From Mycetocola tolaasinivorans (GTDB taxonomy: Bacteria > Actinomycetota > Actinomycetes > Actinomycetales > Microbacteriaceae): a stretch of DNA of 64,000 nt. The number at the start of each line of letters is the position of its first letter. Position 1 is the first letter of the stretch. Made by a program: the position numbers and the translations under genes. The DNA is taken from contig NZ_RCUX01000005.1 in NCBI RefSeq assembly GCF_003667565.1, positions 62,001 to 126,000 of the forward strand, given 5' to 3'. Below the pieces are notes generated by a model. It was given only the letters and a program-made list of their open reading frames with translations. It was not told the DNA's origin and searched no databases. Shown here piece by piece: positions 8,832 to 16,432 of this stretch.

Positions 8832-9878
8832 TCACCGCTCTTTAGCCTGGGTAATCGGATCTCTTGCGATCTGACCGAGGGCAAAGGGGGCGCCTGCCAC
8901 ACACCACGCAGCGCTCGCAGCTACCGCCGTGAGGAGCATGGCCACAGGGGAGACGAAGGTCGAGTAAAGCACCGACAGCGACAGTGCCGTTGACATGAAG
9001 AAGATGCCTGAGACGATTAACTGTTCGCAAGAGATGATGCTGAAGAGCACTGCCCGAGAGGTCCCGCTGAGCCGATAAGTGGAAAACTCGCTGGTGCGTG
9101 CTCGCAGTACAACGCCGGAGAGCAACGCGCCGATTGTGCCGAGGGCCACGGGCAAGAAACGCTCCGTGCGCGTGAGATAGTCCATGACGGGGTTCGTTAC
9201 GGCCTCAAGACTCGTATTCGCGCCAAGCGAAGACTCAGAGACGCTGAGGCTGAGCGCAGCATCCTTGGTTTGCCCAGTGATATCGGCATTCTCCGAGAAC
9301 TGAACGATGCACGCCTCTCCTTCGCGCACGTTCGGGGAGAGGGGAAGGACTATTCCGGTGTTCACGTCTAGCCCACGGGGCTGCTTCGGCAACACCGCCG
9401 CAGAGCGCGCCCCACCGGCTATTCCAATCAGGGCGGGGCGATTATCAGCGCCGAGCACCGAACCAATCAGCGCGTCATAGCGCTCAAGGCCGGGAAAGAG
9501 TGTGACGCTCGCCCGGTAGATGTGCACGCGGGGGTCGATTCCTGAGACATTCTCGATTCGATCCGGTTGGAGGAGCCCTGATCGTTGGACATCGGGCCGA
9601 ACGGAGAGAGCCTCACAGGACGTTCGGTCGATTTTGGCAGCCGCATCAGGTGAGGAAGACAGAAACGTGACGACGTTTCTACCCAGCTGATTCTGCCGTA
9701 ACATCTCCTGCGTAAAGCTCTGGTCCCGATACGACGAGAATGAGCTAACGAACACACCCGCAAGCACGGCATAAGCGAGTAGCAGCCCCATTCTTCGATC
9801 ATCGCTGAATAGGTTCCGTCGTGCTTCCGTAAGGATGTCCCGCTTATTCCAGCTACGTTTCACGATGTTCAGACGCAT
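8832..9878 (-). CDS. ABC transporter permease, MacB/FtsX-like topology
   Basis: The 348-residue protein has one N-terminal helix (about 30-47), a large extracytoplasmic domain of about 200 residues, and three C-terminal helices. That arrangement is typical of MacB/FtsX/LolCE permeases. The extracytoplasmic part has two cysteines (in DRTSCEAL and GEACIVQF). I chose ATG at 9878 because it overlaps the upstream ATPase gene by 26 bp; the longer reading frame to 10088 would translate the ATPase antisense-like in another frame and has no supporting features. Base composition is visibly lower in GC than the flanking genes. It should pair with the adjacent ATPase and adaptor. Confidence 0.75.
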   Translation of the reverse strand: MRLNIVKRSWNKRDILTEARRNLFSDDRRMGLLLAYAVLAGVFVSSFSSYRDQSFTQEMLRQNQLGRNVVTFLSSSPDAAAKIDRTSCEALSVRPDVQRSGLLQPDRIENVSGIDPRVHIYRASVTLFPGLERYDALIGSVLGADNRPALIGIAGGARSAAVLPKQPRGLDVNTGIVLPLSPNVREGEACIVQFSENADITGQTKDAALSLSVSESSLGANTSLEAVTNPVMDYLTRTERFLPVALGTIGALLSGVVLRARTSEFSTYRLSGTSRAVLFSIISCEQLIVSGIFFMSTALSLSVLYSTFVSPVAMLLTAVAASAAWCVAGAPFALGQIARDPITQAKER

Positions 9879-10491
9879 CGCGGATATCGATGGTGGCATC
9901 GCCTGAAGCGACGAGCACGGGATCATGGGTGGCGATGATGATGGTAGCCGTGGTCGAGAGGGCTCTGAGAATCTCTGCGAGAGCGAGCGTGTTCGCGAGA
10001 TCCAGGCTTGAGGACGGTTCATCCGCAAGAAGTAGAGGCCTATTCGTGGCAAGGGCCCGCGCGAGCGCGAGTCGTTGCAATTCACCACCGGAAAGCAGCT
10101 TGGCCCGGAACGTGGCTAGGTGCGCAATTCGGACGGTAGCAAGGAGATCGTGCGCTCGTTCGCGCGCACGTTGCCGGGGCTCACCGGCCGACAACGATCC
10201 CATCATGACATTGTCCAGCACACTCCGGTGGGGGAGAGCGTTTGTCCCCTGGGTCACCCATGCCGTTATCGAGGTGTGCTCGGGGACCGTTCGCCCCAGC
10301 GAGTCAGTAATCGTTATGTGGCCGCTAGTGAGTGGGAGGTACCCTCCGATAGCCGCGAGAAGGCTTGATTTACCAGAGCCGGAGGGGCCGGTAATCGTGG
10401 TTATTTGAGACGGCTCAATGGTCGCGCTCAGGTGGGAGAAAACATCCCTCCTTCCGAACGAGATGGCGGCGTGAGAAATAGCTACTCGCAC
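9853..10491 (-). CDS. ABC transporter ATP-binding protein (LolD/MacB type)
   Basis: The 212-residue ATPase carries every catalytic motif: Walker A GPSGSGKSS (35-43), Q-loop Gln81, signature LSGGE (133-137), Walker B LLLADEP (153-159) and H-loop His189. Its size and motif spacing fit the MacB/LolD class, which drives extracytoplasmic mechanical work or export rather than substrate import. The GTG start at 10491 overlaps the end of the adaptor gene by 10 bp, and its 3' end overlaps the permease start by 26 bp, so the three are tightly coupled. Confidence 0.9.
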   Translation of the reverse strand: MRVAISHAAISFGRRDVFSHLSATIEPSQITTITGPSGSGKSSLLAAIGGYLPLTSGHITITDSLGRTVPEHTSITAWVTQGTNALPHRSVLDNVMMGSLSAGEPRQRARERAHDLLATVRIAHLATFRAKLLSGGELQRLALARALATNRPLLLADEPSSSLDLANTLALAEILRALSTTATIIIATHDPVLVASGDATIDIRDASEHRET

Positions 10492-11600
10492 TCGGCCCTC
10501 ACCTCGGTCGGGAGGTGAGAGGGGGCCCGCAGGATTTCACGGCCCTCCAGCGAATCTGGCACGATCACATATCCGATCTCGGGGATGACCGCCGCCGACC
10601 GTGGCACTGCAATGGGGCGTGGCGATTTTTCATCTTCTTCCGGGACGAGGAAGACGCACTGCCTCCCGGTGGATGAGACATGAACGGTGGTGGCAGGGGC
10701 GACCGCAACGCGGCGAGGATCAGCTACCCGAAGAATAATTCCAGTGGCAACAAGGCTGCGGCCGAGCTGATCAGGATCCGAAAGATCCACTCCCGCACGG
10801 AGCAGCGCATCGTAGAAGGCTTGGACCTCCGACTCGGGCACGAGAGGAGACGCGAGTACGAAACTCTGGCCTGAGAACTCGGCGGTGACGGGCGCATCCT
10901 CAAAGTCGTTCAGGGAGCCGGCTGCGTCGACGGGCTTGAACTCAACCCGCGCGGTGCGTGCCGTTGAACGGGCAATCTCCGAACCGGCCTCAACCGGATC
11001 TCCCAAACCAACCGAGACGCTCTCCAGCGCATTTACCGACCGGGGGAGGAAAAGCAGGGAGCGATGATCCATGCTGCCGGTTGGTGGCAGAAAGTGGCGT
11101 CCCTGCCACTTTTTCACCGCTCGCTCTACGGCCGGGGTAAACCTCTCTCCGACCAGGCCCGGAGCAAGGAGACCCGTGTCGGCCAGGAAAAGGGTGAGTT
11201 CACCAACATCTTTACCGGCATCGCCGCGGGCAAGATCCCGGTAGAGAGGTCGATCGGCAAGAAAGAGGAATGCGGGCTCTCCATCCAGATCAAACAGGCG
11301 CTGCCCCTGAGTCAGCGATGCGTGTTCGACAAGCTGAATGTCGGTCACCATCCCGCTCCTCTTTGACCGCAGCAGAGGTTGCTCATCAATTTCGAAATGG
11401 GCCGTCACCGCGAGGGGAAACGAAAGATCACGCGAGCCCACGCGCACGCTCTCCGGGAGATCCGCGCGCACCTGCAGACTTTCAACCGTGGGTATTACAA
11501 AACTCGCAAGTGCAAACACCAGGAGTGGGACGAACCACAGCAGGGTGAGCGGCCAGACGGAGAACAGAGCTCCGTCTGAGATGGCACGGTTCTTGCCCAT
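10482..11600 (-). CDS. Membrane-anchored adaptor with peptidoglycan-binding-like segment
   Basis: This 372-residue protein has a single N-terminal membrane anchor (about 17-37) and an extracytoplasmic body. Residues 78-112 resemble half a lipoyl/HlyD hairpin (SGMVTDIQL...SLTQGQRLFDL). Residues 125-185 resemble a PG_binding_1 repeat (ELTLFLADTGLL, then FTPAVERAVKKWQ). The C-terminal part has beta-rich HlyD-like segments. This architecture is known for MacA/YknX-like periplasmic adaptors of Gram-positive ABC exporters. Its ATG overlaps the lipoprotein stop (TAATG). It probably couples the ABC pair to the cell wall or to the exported substrate. Confidence 0.7.
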   Translation of the reverse strand: MGKNRAISDGALFSVWPLTLLWFVPLLVFALASFVIPTVESLQVRADLPESVRVGSRDLSFPLAVTAHFEIDEQPLLRSKRSGMVTDIQLVEHASLTQGQRLFDLDGEPAFLFLADRPLYRDLARGDAGKDVGELTLFLADTGLLAPGLVGERFTPAVERAVKKWQGRHFLPPTGSMDHRSLLFLPRSVNALESVSVGLGDPVEAGSEIARSTARTARVEFKPVDAAGSLNDFEDAPVTAEFSGQSFVLASPLVPESEVQAFYDALLRAGVDLSDPDQLGRSLVATGIILRVADPRRVAVAPATTVHVSSTGRQCVFLVPEEDEKSPRPIAVPRSAAVIPEIGYVIVPDSLEGREILRAPSHLPTEVRAECE

Positions 11601-12103
11601 TATTGGGAGGCACCGGAGAGACAGGTTGCCGGATCGATGCCGGCCGCAATCACCTGCTGATAGAGCTCGTCCTCTGTCGTTTGAGGCTCAACCTGATTCG
11701 CGACTAGGCACCCAATAAGAAGCTGGATGACCGCCGAACTGTCACGATTCGCAAGCTGCCACGAACGGTCCACAAGCTCGAACTCTCGTTCGTAGCACTC
11801 GCGGTCCTGCCCGGAGTCTACGGCACCTTCGGGCACGCCATAGTCGATGATTTGACCCGTTTCTCCTCGATCATCGAGTGAGTAGCCGGCCACGCGCAGA
11901 CACTCGGAGTACCGCGCAAATGACTGACGGTAATCGTCCACACTCACCGTTTCAGCAGCCATGGCGTCTAGCTGAAACTTCGAGCGCGCGACGGGTGCGG
12001 TGCCTTCTCCCTCCTGAGGTGGCGATGCGATCGGTGTGACACCACATCCGCTCAGGAGAAGCACACTCAGGATCGCGATTGAGACGAGTGTTCGGCGGGT
12101 CAT
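11600..12103 (-). CDS. Cys-rich lipoprotein of the secreted-protein/exporter operon
   Basis: The 167-residue product has a lipobox (LLLSGC), so Cys20 should be lipidated and the protein tethered outside the membrane. The remaining body has four further cysteines, in SECLRVAGY, RECYERE, IGCLVANQ and ATCLSG, enough for two disulfides. The gene overlaps secreted-protein B by 4 bp (ATGA) and the adaptor by one base (TAATG). No enzyme motif is visible. By position it could be an immunity lipoprotein, a chaperone or a substrate-binding subunit; all three are inference. Confidence 0.7.
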   Translation of the reverse strand: MTRRTLVSIAILSVLLLSGCGVTPIASPPQEGEGTAPVARSKFQLDAMAAETVSVDDYRQSFARYSECLRVAGYSLDDRGETGQIIDYGVPEGAVDSGQDRECYEREFELVDRSWQLANRDSSAVIQLLIGCLVANQVEPQTTEDELYQQVIAAGIDPATCLSGASQ

Positions 12104-12474
12104 GTCGAATAGTTCCGATTTTGAGTAAATAGTCCTGCCGGTTTACTCACCGAATTGTGACCCCCATAGACCAGCAAGCCCTGCCCGGGGTGGCCGATCG
12201 TGGCAACGGAGGGGTCGTAACTCCAACCCGTATAGAATCGCTGAGGTTCCCCACGCGCCCCATAGACCAGCCGAACGCTGGCTGTGCCGCAATTGCCATT
12301 CGAGCTGGTCGTAAATCCACCCATTTGCGCGGTGCTAGACCCGGTAGTTTGGTCGTACCATGCGCAGTTGAGGGTTTTGTTTCCCAGCGCTGACGCGGGA
12401 GTAGCCCCGACCAGAACCAGGGCGGAGGCAATGAGGGTGACGACTCCAGACCTCAGCGAAATGGATGTGCGCAT
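12100..12474 (-). CDS. Small secreted protein B, first gene of the exporter operon
   Basis: This 124-residue protein has a signal peptide (MRTS, hydrophobic core, cleavage after PASA near residue 29). The mature part is about 95 residues and starts LGNKTLNC. It has two cysteines (mature 8 and 33) and ends NYST. It is a close paralogue of protein A at the other end of the operon, with one single-residue indel before the second Cys. I chose ATG at 12474 because AGAGGA lies 8 nt upstream; an upstream in-frame start at 12519 would add a non-signal extension. No database family is recognised; similarity to lactococcin-972-type bacteriocins was considered and is not convincing. Confidence 0.75.
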   Translation of the reverse strand: MRTSISLRSGVVTLIASALVLVGATPASALGNKTLNCAWYDQTTGSSTAQMGGFTTSSNGNCGTASVRLVYGARGEPQRFYTGWSYDPSVATIGHPGQGLLVYGGHNSVSKPAGLFTQNRNYST

Positions 12475-12503
12475 GGCATTTTCCTCTCGATTCGTGTGTC
12501 TGA

Positions 12504-12532
12504 AACCTATGCACAACAAATCGAAGCGGCAA
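12504..12532 (-). promoter_or_regulatory. Candidate promoter of the secreted-protein/exporter operon
   Basis: On the minus strand TTGCCG (12527-12532) and TAGGTT (12504-12509) are separated by 17 bp and lie about 30 bp before the start codon of gene B. The match is moderate. Confidence 0.35.
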
Positions 12533-12875
12533 CACCCAAAGCGATTTCCCCGGGAATACTAGGTGTTTGGTGCATGGCAGTGTTCACGCGCCACCGGTTA
12601 AAGAAAGCGGTCGGAGTCATTCCGAAGAACAACCCCGACCGTTCCGGTTGAAGAGTCTAACCCGAATAGACTCTCCATCCTCCCCCCAAGACGTTGTTCT
12701 TACCCTAGAACGAGTGTCTTGGTAGACGAGTGGTGTATCCACCACACATCTGTTGTCTATTTTGCTGGAAACCGCGCGGAACGCCAAGCGAAACGGTGTT
12801 TTTGTCAAAAGTGGAAACGTTTGCGCTGATCCGGGGCGCGATTTCACCGGGGGTTCCGGGCGTGTCATACGACAG
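12533..12875. other. Gene-free stretch upstream of the exporter operon
   Basis: No convincing gene is present; small reading frames here lack codon bias and ribosome sites. It holds three short inverted repeats: CGGTCGG/CCGACCG (12608-12614 and 12635-12641), AGAGTCT/AGACTCT (12652-12658 and 12668-12674) and GTGGTG/CACCAC (12730-12735 and 12740-12745). The stretch is more AT-rich than its surroundings, consistent with the right edge of an inserted block. Confidence 0.5.
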
Positions 12876-12912
12876 CACGGCGCCCCCACACGCGAGGTGC
12901 GGGGGCGCCGTG
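12876..12912. terminator. Hairpin terminator after accE
   Basis: CACGGCGCCCCC pairs with GGGGGCGCCGTG, with a partly paired inner part around a GCGA loop. It lies 18 bp past the accE stop on the minus strand. No T-tract follows. Confidence 0.7.
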
Positions 12913-12930
12913 GACGCAAAAAGCGGCGGA

Positions 12931-13158
12931 CTATCCGGTGAAGCCACGCCAGCGGCCGGCACCGGGGTGCAGCGGTGCACGCACGGCACGCTGCGAGCGG
13001 GTCCAGGCCGACACCGAGGTGTTCTCCTGACGCTCGGCGCGGGCACCCTCCTCCGCCAGGGCGAGGGTCAGCACGGCCGAAACCGCGGCGATCTCCTCTT
13101 CGGTGGGGGTGCCGCGGGTGAACCGCAGATCCGGGGCGGGCAGGCCTGCGTCACTCAC
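12931..13158 (-). CDS. accE: Acyl-CoA carboxylase epsilon subunit
   Basis: The 75-residue product fits the small actinobacterial epsilon subunit that stabilises or activates the alpha-beta carboxylase. It has a short variable N-terminus, then [17 protein letters not shown], and the typical C-terminal end with [15 protein letters not shown] and GRWRGFTG. It overlaps the accD stop by 4 bp. Such proteins are recognised mainly by this tail and by location after accD, and both hold here. Confidence 0.88.
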   Translation of the reverse strand: MSDAGLPAPDLRFTRGTPTEEEIAAVSAVLTLALAEEGARAERQENTSVSAWTRSQRAVRAPLHPGAGRWRGFTG

Positions 13159-14771
13159 AGCGGGATGTTTCCGTGCTTCTTGGGCGGCAGGCTCGCACGC
13201 TTGGTCTTGAGTGAGCGCAGGGCCTTGATCACCGCGACGCGGGTGGCCGCCGGCTCGATCACGCCGTCCAGCTCGCCACGCTCGGCGGCGAGGAACGGGC
13301 TGGCCACGTTGTACGTGTACTCGTTGGCCAGCTTGGTGCGAACGGCGGCGACGTCCTCGCCAGCCTCCTCGGCCCGCTTGATCTCACCGCGGTAGAGGAT
13401 GTTAACCGCGCCCTGACCACCCATCACGGCGATCTCAGCGGTGGGCCAGGCCAGGTTGATGTCGGCACCGAGCTGCTTGGAACCCATCACGATGTACGCG
13501 CCGCCATATGCCTTGCGCAGGATCACGGTGACCAGCGGCACGGTGGCCTCGGCGTAGGCGTAGAGCAGCTTGGCGCCGCGGCGGATTACGCCGGTCCATT
13601 CCTGGTCGGTGCCGGGCAGGTAGCCGGGCACGTCAACCAGGGTGAGGATCGGGATCGAGAACGCGTCACAGAAGCGCACGAATCGGCTGGCCTTCTCGCC
13701 GGCCTCGATGTTCAGGGTGCCGGCCATGGCCTGCGGCTGGTTCGCCACGATACCCACCGGGCGGCCCTCGACACGGGCGAAACCGATCACGATGTTCGGG
13801 GCGAACAGCGGCTGCACCTCGAGGAACTCGCCGCCATCCACCACGTGCTCAATGACGGTCTTGACGTCATAGGGCTGGTTGGGGGAGTCCGGGATCAGGA
13901 CGTTGAGCTTGCGGTCCGAATCGCTGGTTTCGAGGTCCACCTCGGTGGGGTACTCGGGCAGCTCGGCCAGGTTGTTGTCCGGCAGGTAGGAGACCAGCGA
14001 GCGCGCGTAGTCGAGCGCGTCGGACTCATCCTCGGCCAGGTAGTGGGCCACACCCGAGCGGGTGTTGTGGGTGAGCGCGCCGCCGAGCTCCTCCATGCCG
14101 ACGTCCTCGCCGGTGACGGTCTTGATGACGTCGGGGCCGGTCACAAACATCTGGCTGGTCTTGTCGACCATGATGACGAAGTCGGTCAGGGCGGGGGAGT
14201 ACACGGCACCACCGGCGGCCGGGCCCATGATGATCGAAATCTGCGGGATGACACCCGAGGCGGCGGTGTTACGGCGGAAGATCTCGCCGTACTTACCGAG
14301 GGCAACCACGCCCTCCTGGATGCGGGCGCCGCCGGAGTCGAGGATGCCGAGGATCGGGACACCGGTCTTCAGGGCGAGATCCATCACCTTGATGATCTTC
14401 TCGCCGGCCACCTCGCCGAGCGAGCCACCAAACACGGTGAAGTCCTGCGAGTACACGGCCACCTGGCGGCCGTGGATCGTGCCGGTTCCGGTGACAACCG
14501 CGTCACCGTAGGGGCGCGAGCGGTCCATGCCGAAGGCGGTGGTGCGGTGGCGCACAAACTCGTCGAGCTCGACGAAGCTGCCCGGGTCGAGCAGCTGTTC
14601 GATGCGCTCGCGCGCGGTCTGCTTACCCTTGGCGTGCTGCTTGGCTTCGGCGGCCGCGCTCGGCGCGGTTACGGCCTCGTCGTAGCGACGCTTAAGGTCG
14701 GCGATACGGCCGGCGGTGGTCGAGAGGTCCGCCGCGCTGGCGGCGTTCGGCTGGGCTAAAGATTCAGTCAC
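13155..14771 (-). CDS. accD: Acyl-CoA carboxylase beta subunit (carboxyltransferase)
   Basis: AccD moves the carboxyl group from biotin to acetyl-CoA or propionyl-CoA. The 538-residue protein has both crotonase-like halves. The N-half has [19 protein letters not shown] and [14 protein letters not shown]; the C-half has [14 protein letters not shown] and [13 protein letters not shown]. It is of the AccD5/PccB type. I chose GTG at 14771 over upstream starts because TAGAGT lies 7 nt before it, the spacing of leaderless promoters, and because no Shine-Dalgarno supports the longer form. It is divergent from birA, whose product biotinylates the alpha subunit. Confidence 0.93.
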   Translation of the reverse strand: MTESLAQPNAASAADLSTTAGRIADLKRRYDEAVTAPSAAAEAKQHAKGKQTARERIEQLLDPGSFVELDEFVRHRTTAFGMDRSRPYGDAVVTGTGTIHGRQVAVYSQDFTVFGGSLGEVAGEKIIKVMDLALKTGVPILGILDSGGARIQEGVVALGKYGEIFRRNTAASGVIPQISIIMGPAAGGAVYSPALTDFVIMVDKTSQMFVTGPDVIKTVTGEDVGMEELGGALTHNTRSGVAHYLAEDESDALDYARSLVSYLPDNNLAELPEYPTEVDLETSDSDRKLNVLIPDSPNQPYDVKTVIEHVVDGGEFLEVQPLFAPNIVIGFARVEGRPVGIVANQPQAMAGTLNIEAGEKASRFVRFCDAFSIPILTLVDVPGYLPGTDQEWTGVIRRGAKLLYAYAEATVPLVTVILRKAYGGAYIVMGSKQLGADINLAWPTAEIAVMGGQGAVNILYRGEIKRAEEAGEDVAAVRTKLANEYTYNVASPFLAAERGELDGVIEPAATRVAVIKALRSLKTKRASLPPKKHGNIPL

Positions 14772-14890
14772 ACGAATTACTCTATCTCGCCCACCCCCGG
14801 CTTGCGGGTGCATTGGTTCCTACAGTGTGATTCGTGTTTCGTTGTGGGAATCACTCAGCGCCGGGGGAGGGGCACGCGTATTCTGGGGGA
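14770..14890. promoter_or_regulatory. Divergent accD/birA promoter region with inverted arms
   Basis: ACACGAAT (14770-14777) is repeated inverted as ATTCGTGT (14830-14837). Minus-strand TAGAGT (14779-14784) is 7 nt before the accD GTG. Plus-strand TACAGT (14821-14826) and TATTCT (14879-14884) precede birA, the latter 6 nt before its ATG. No known operator was recognised. Confidence 0.5.
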
Positions 14891-15703
14891 ATGACCGCCG
14901 ATGCACCCCTCCTGCCCCGCTCGACCGCGATCGCCCAGCGCCTGCGCTGGGTCAGCGAGTCCGGGTCAACAAACGCCGATCTGCTGGCCGCGGCCACCGC
15001 GGATTCGGCCCAGTGGCCGCACTTCAGCGTGCTCCTGACCGACACCCAGGTGGCGGGGCGCGGGCGGTTGGATCGCGCCTGGTCTTCCCCATCTGGCAGC
15101 GGTCTGGCCATCTCACTCCTCATCCGCCCGGCGGGAAAACTGCCGATGGGAAGCTACGGCTGGCTCTCGCTCCTCGCCGGCACCGCGATGGCAGAGGCCG
15201 TGAACTCCCGGCTGAGCGCCGCCGGAGTGGCCCCGGATGCGCGGGTCAAGTGGCCCAACGATGTGCTGGTCGCGGGCAAGAAGATCTGCGGGGTACTCGC
15301 CGAAATCACCGCCGACGCCTCGGTGGTGATCGGCACCGGCATCAACACCGCGATGACGGCCGAGCAGCTGCCGGTCGACACCGCAACCTCCCTGGCGGTA
15401 CTCGGAGCCGATCCGGATGCCGACGCCCTGCTGCACGCCTACCTCACCACCTTTGCCGAGCTCTATGACGCCCTGGTTGCCAGTGGCGGCGACGCCGAGG
15501 CCTCGGGGCTGCGCCGCCGGGTCGAGGCACGCTGCGACACCCTCGGCCGCAGCGTGCGGGTGGAACTCCCCGGCGGACGCTTCCGATTCGGCCGGGCAGA
15601 GCGCCTGGACCGAGACGGCCGGATCGTCATCCTCGATACCGAAACCGGTGAGCGAGACACCGTCTCGGCGGGGGATATCACCCACCTGCGCACCCAAGAC
15701 TAA
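14891..15703 (+). CDS. birA: Biotin-[acetyl-CoA-carboxylase] ligase
   Basis: BirA joins biotin to the acceptor Lys of the carboxylase alpha subunit via biotinyl-AMP. The 270-residue protein has the biotin site ESGSTN, the GRGRLDRAW adenylate-binding loop, and KWPNDVLVAGKKICG. It lacks an N-terminal DNA-binding domain, so it is a class I ligase and not a repressor. I chose ATG at 14891 because TATTCT ends 6 nt before it, as in a leaderless mRNA; a GTG at 14834 would add 19 residues that do not look like family sequence. Confidence 0.92.
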   Translation: MTADAPLLPRSTAIAQRLRWVSESGSTNADLLAAATADSAQWPHFSVLLTDTQVAGRGRLDRAWSSPSGSGLAISLLIRPAGKLPMGSYGWLSLLAGTAMAEAVNSRLSAAGVAPDARVKWPNDVLVAGKKICGVLAEITADASVVIGTGINTAMTAEQLPVDTATSLAVLGADPDADALLHAYLTTFAELYDALVASGGDAEASGLRRRVEARCDTLGRSVRVELPGGRFRFGRAERLDRDGRIVILDTETGERDTVSAGDITHLRTQD

Positions 15704-15782
15704 TCCCGGGAATCCGCGCCCAATCCGCGGAATATGGCCGAGCCATGCCGCTTTGCGCCTCGGTAACTGATAGGAATGGGTC

Positions 15783-16364
15783 ATGGTCGATTACACCCGT
15801 GGTCCCGAGACCGGGGACGCCACCCAGATCCTCGGATCCGCGGCTGGCTCCTCCGCCTATCCCACGCCCAGCAGCGTCCCCACCGAGCGCGTGGTTGCCC
15901 GGCTGCGGCGGCACGGAAGCTTTCTGATCCTCCCCTCGCTGCTCTTCATCGCCCTGCCCGCCGCGGTCACCTACGGAGTGAGCCGGTTTCCCACCGGCCC
16001 CGAGTTCTGGATGGTCACCGGCGGCGCTGCCGCGGTGTTCCTGTTCCTCGTGCTGTGGCCCTACCTGGTGTGGCTCAACCGGCGCACCACGATCACCACC
16101 CGCCGCGTGGTCATGCACCGCGGCTTCCTCGTGCGTGAGCGTCGTGAGGTCTTCCACAGCCGCGGCTACGAGATCGCCACGCGCCGTGGTCCGCTGCAGC
16201 TGGCCTCGGGATCGGCCACGATCCTGCTGACCCCGGGCACCGATCGCCCGCTCGTGCTGGTCGCGATCCCCGGTGCCCGCCAGGTCGTCGAAACCCTGCA
16301 CCACCTCATCGAGGTCAACCAGGTGGTGCCCTCGCTGCCGTCGCGGGACTCCGGCACCCTCTAG
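15783..16364 (+). CDS. PH-domain (bPH2-type) membrane protein
   Basis: The 193-residue protein has a hydrophilic N-terminus (1-45), two adjacent membrane helices (about 50-100), and a C-terminal bacterial PH-like domain that begins TTITTRRVVMHRGFLVRERREVF. Proteins of this form often follow birA/accD in actinobacterial genomes. The role is unknown. GGAATGGG serves as the ribosome site before the ATG. Confidence 0.75.
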   Translation: MVDYTRGPETGDATQILGSAAGSSAYPTPSSVPTERVVARLRRHGSFLILPSLLFIALPAAVTYGVSRFPTGPEFWMVTGGAAAVFLFLVLWPYLVWLNRRTTITTRRVVMHRGFLVRERREVFHSRGYEIATRRGPLQLASGSATILLTPGTDRPLVLVAIPGARQVVETLHHLIEVNQVVPSLPSRDSGTL

Positions 16365-16379
16365 CCCCACGGAACACAA

Positions 16380-16410
16380 AACGCGCACCACCCGAGGGTG
16401 ATGCGCGTTC
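16380..16410. terminator. Bidirectional hairpin terminator
   Basis: AACGCGCACCACCC and GGGTGATGCGCGTT form a 14-bp stem with one mismatch and a GA loop. A-rich sequence precedes it and TTCTT follows. It lies between the convergent ends of the PH-protein gene and ptsI. Confidence 0.8.
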
Positions 16411-16432
16411 TTGCGTGCGCAGGGTGTCGAGA

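Noticed and set aside
8337..12474. Assignment of A and B to lactococcin-972 bacteriocins
   Set aside because: The ABC neighbours and small secreted size are suggestive, but the lactococcin-972 pattern of W, G, Y and H residues does not align with A or B.
12617..12919. A 100-codon minus-strand frame in the gene-free stretch
   Set aside because: No ribosome site, no codon bias, and it runs into the accE terminator.
13845..14759. A 304-codon plus-strand frame
   Set aside because: It is antisense to accD with shadow-type composition and no ribosome site.
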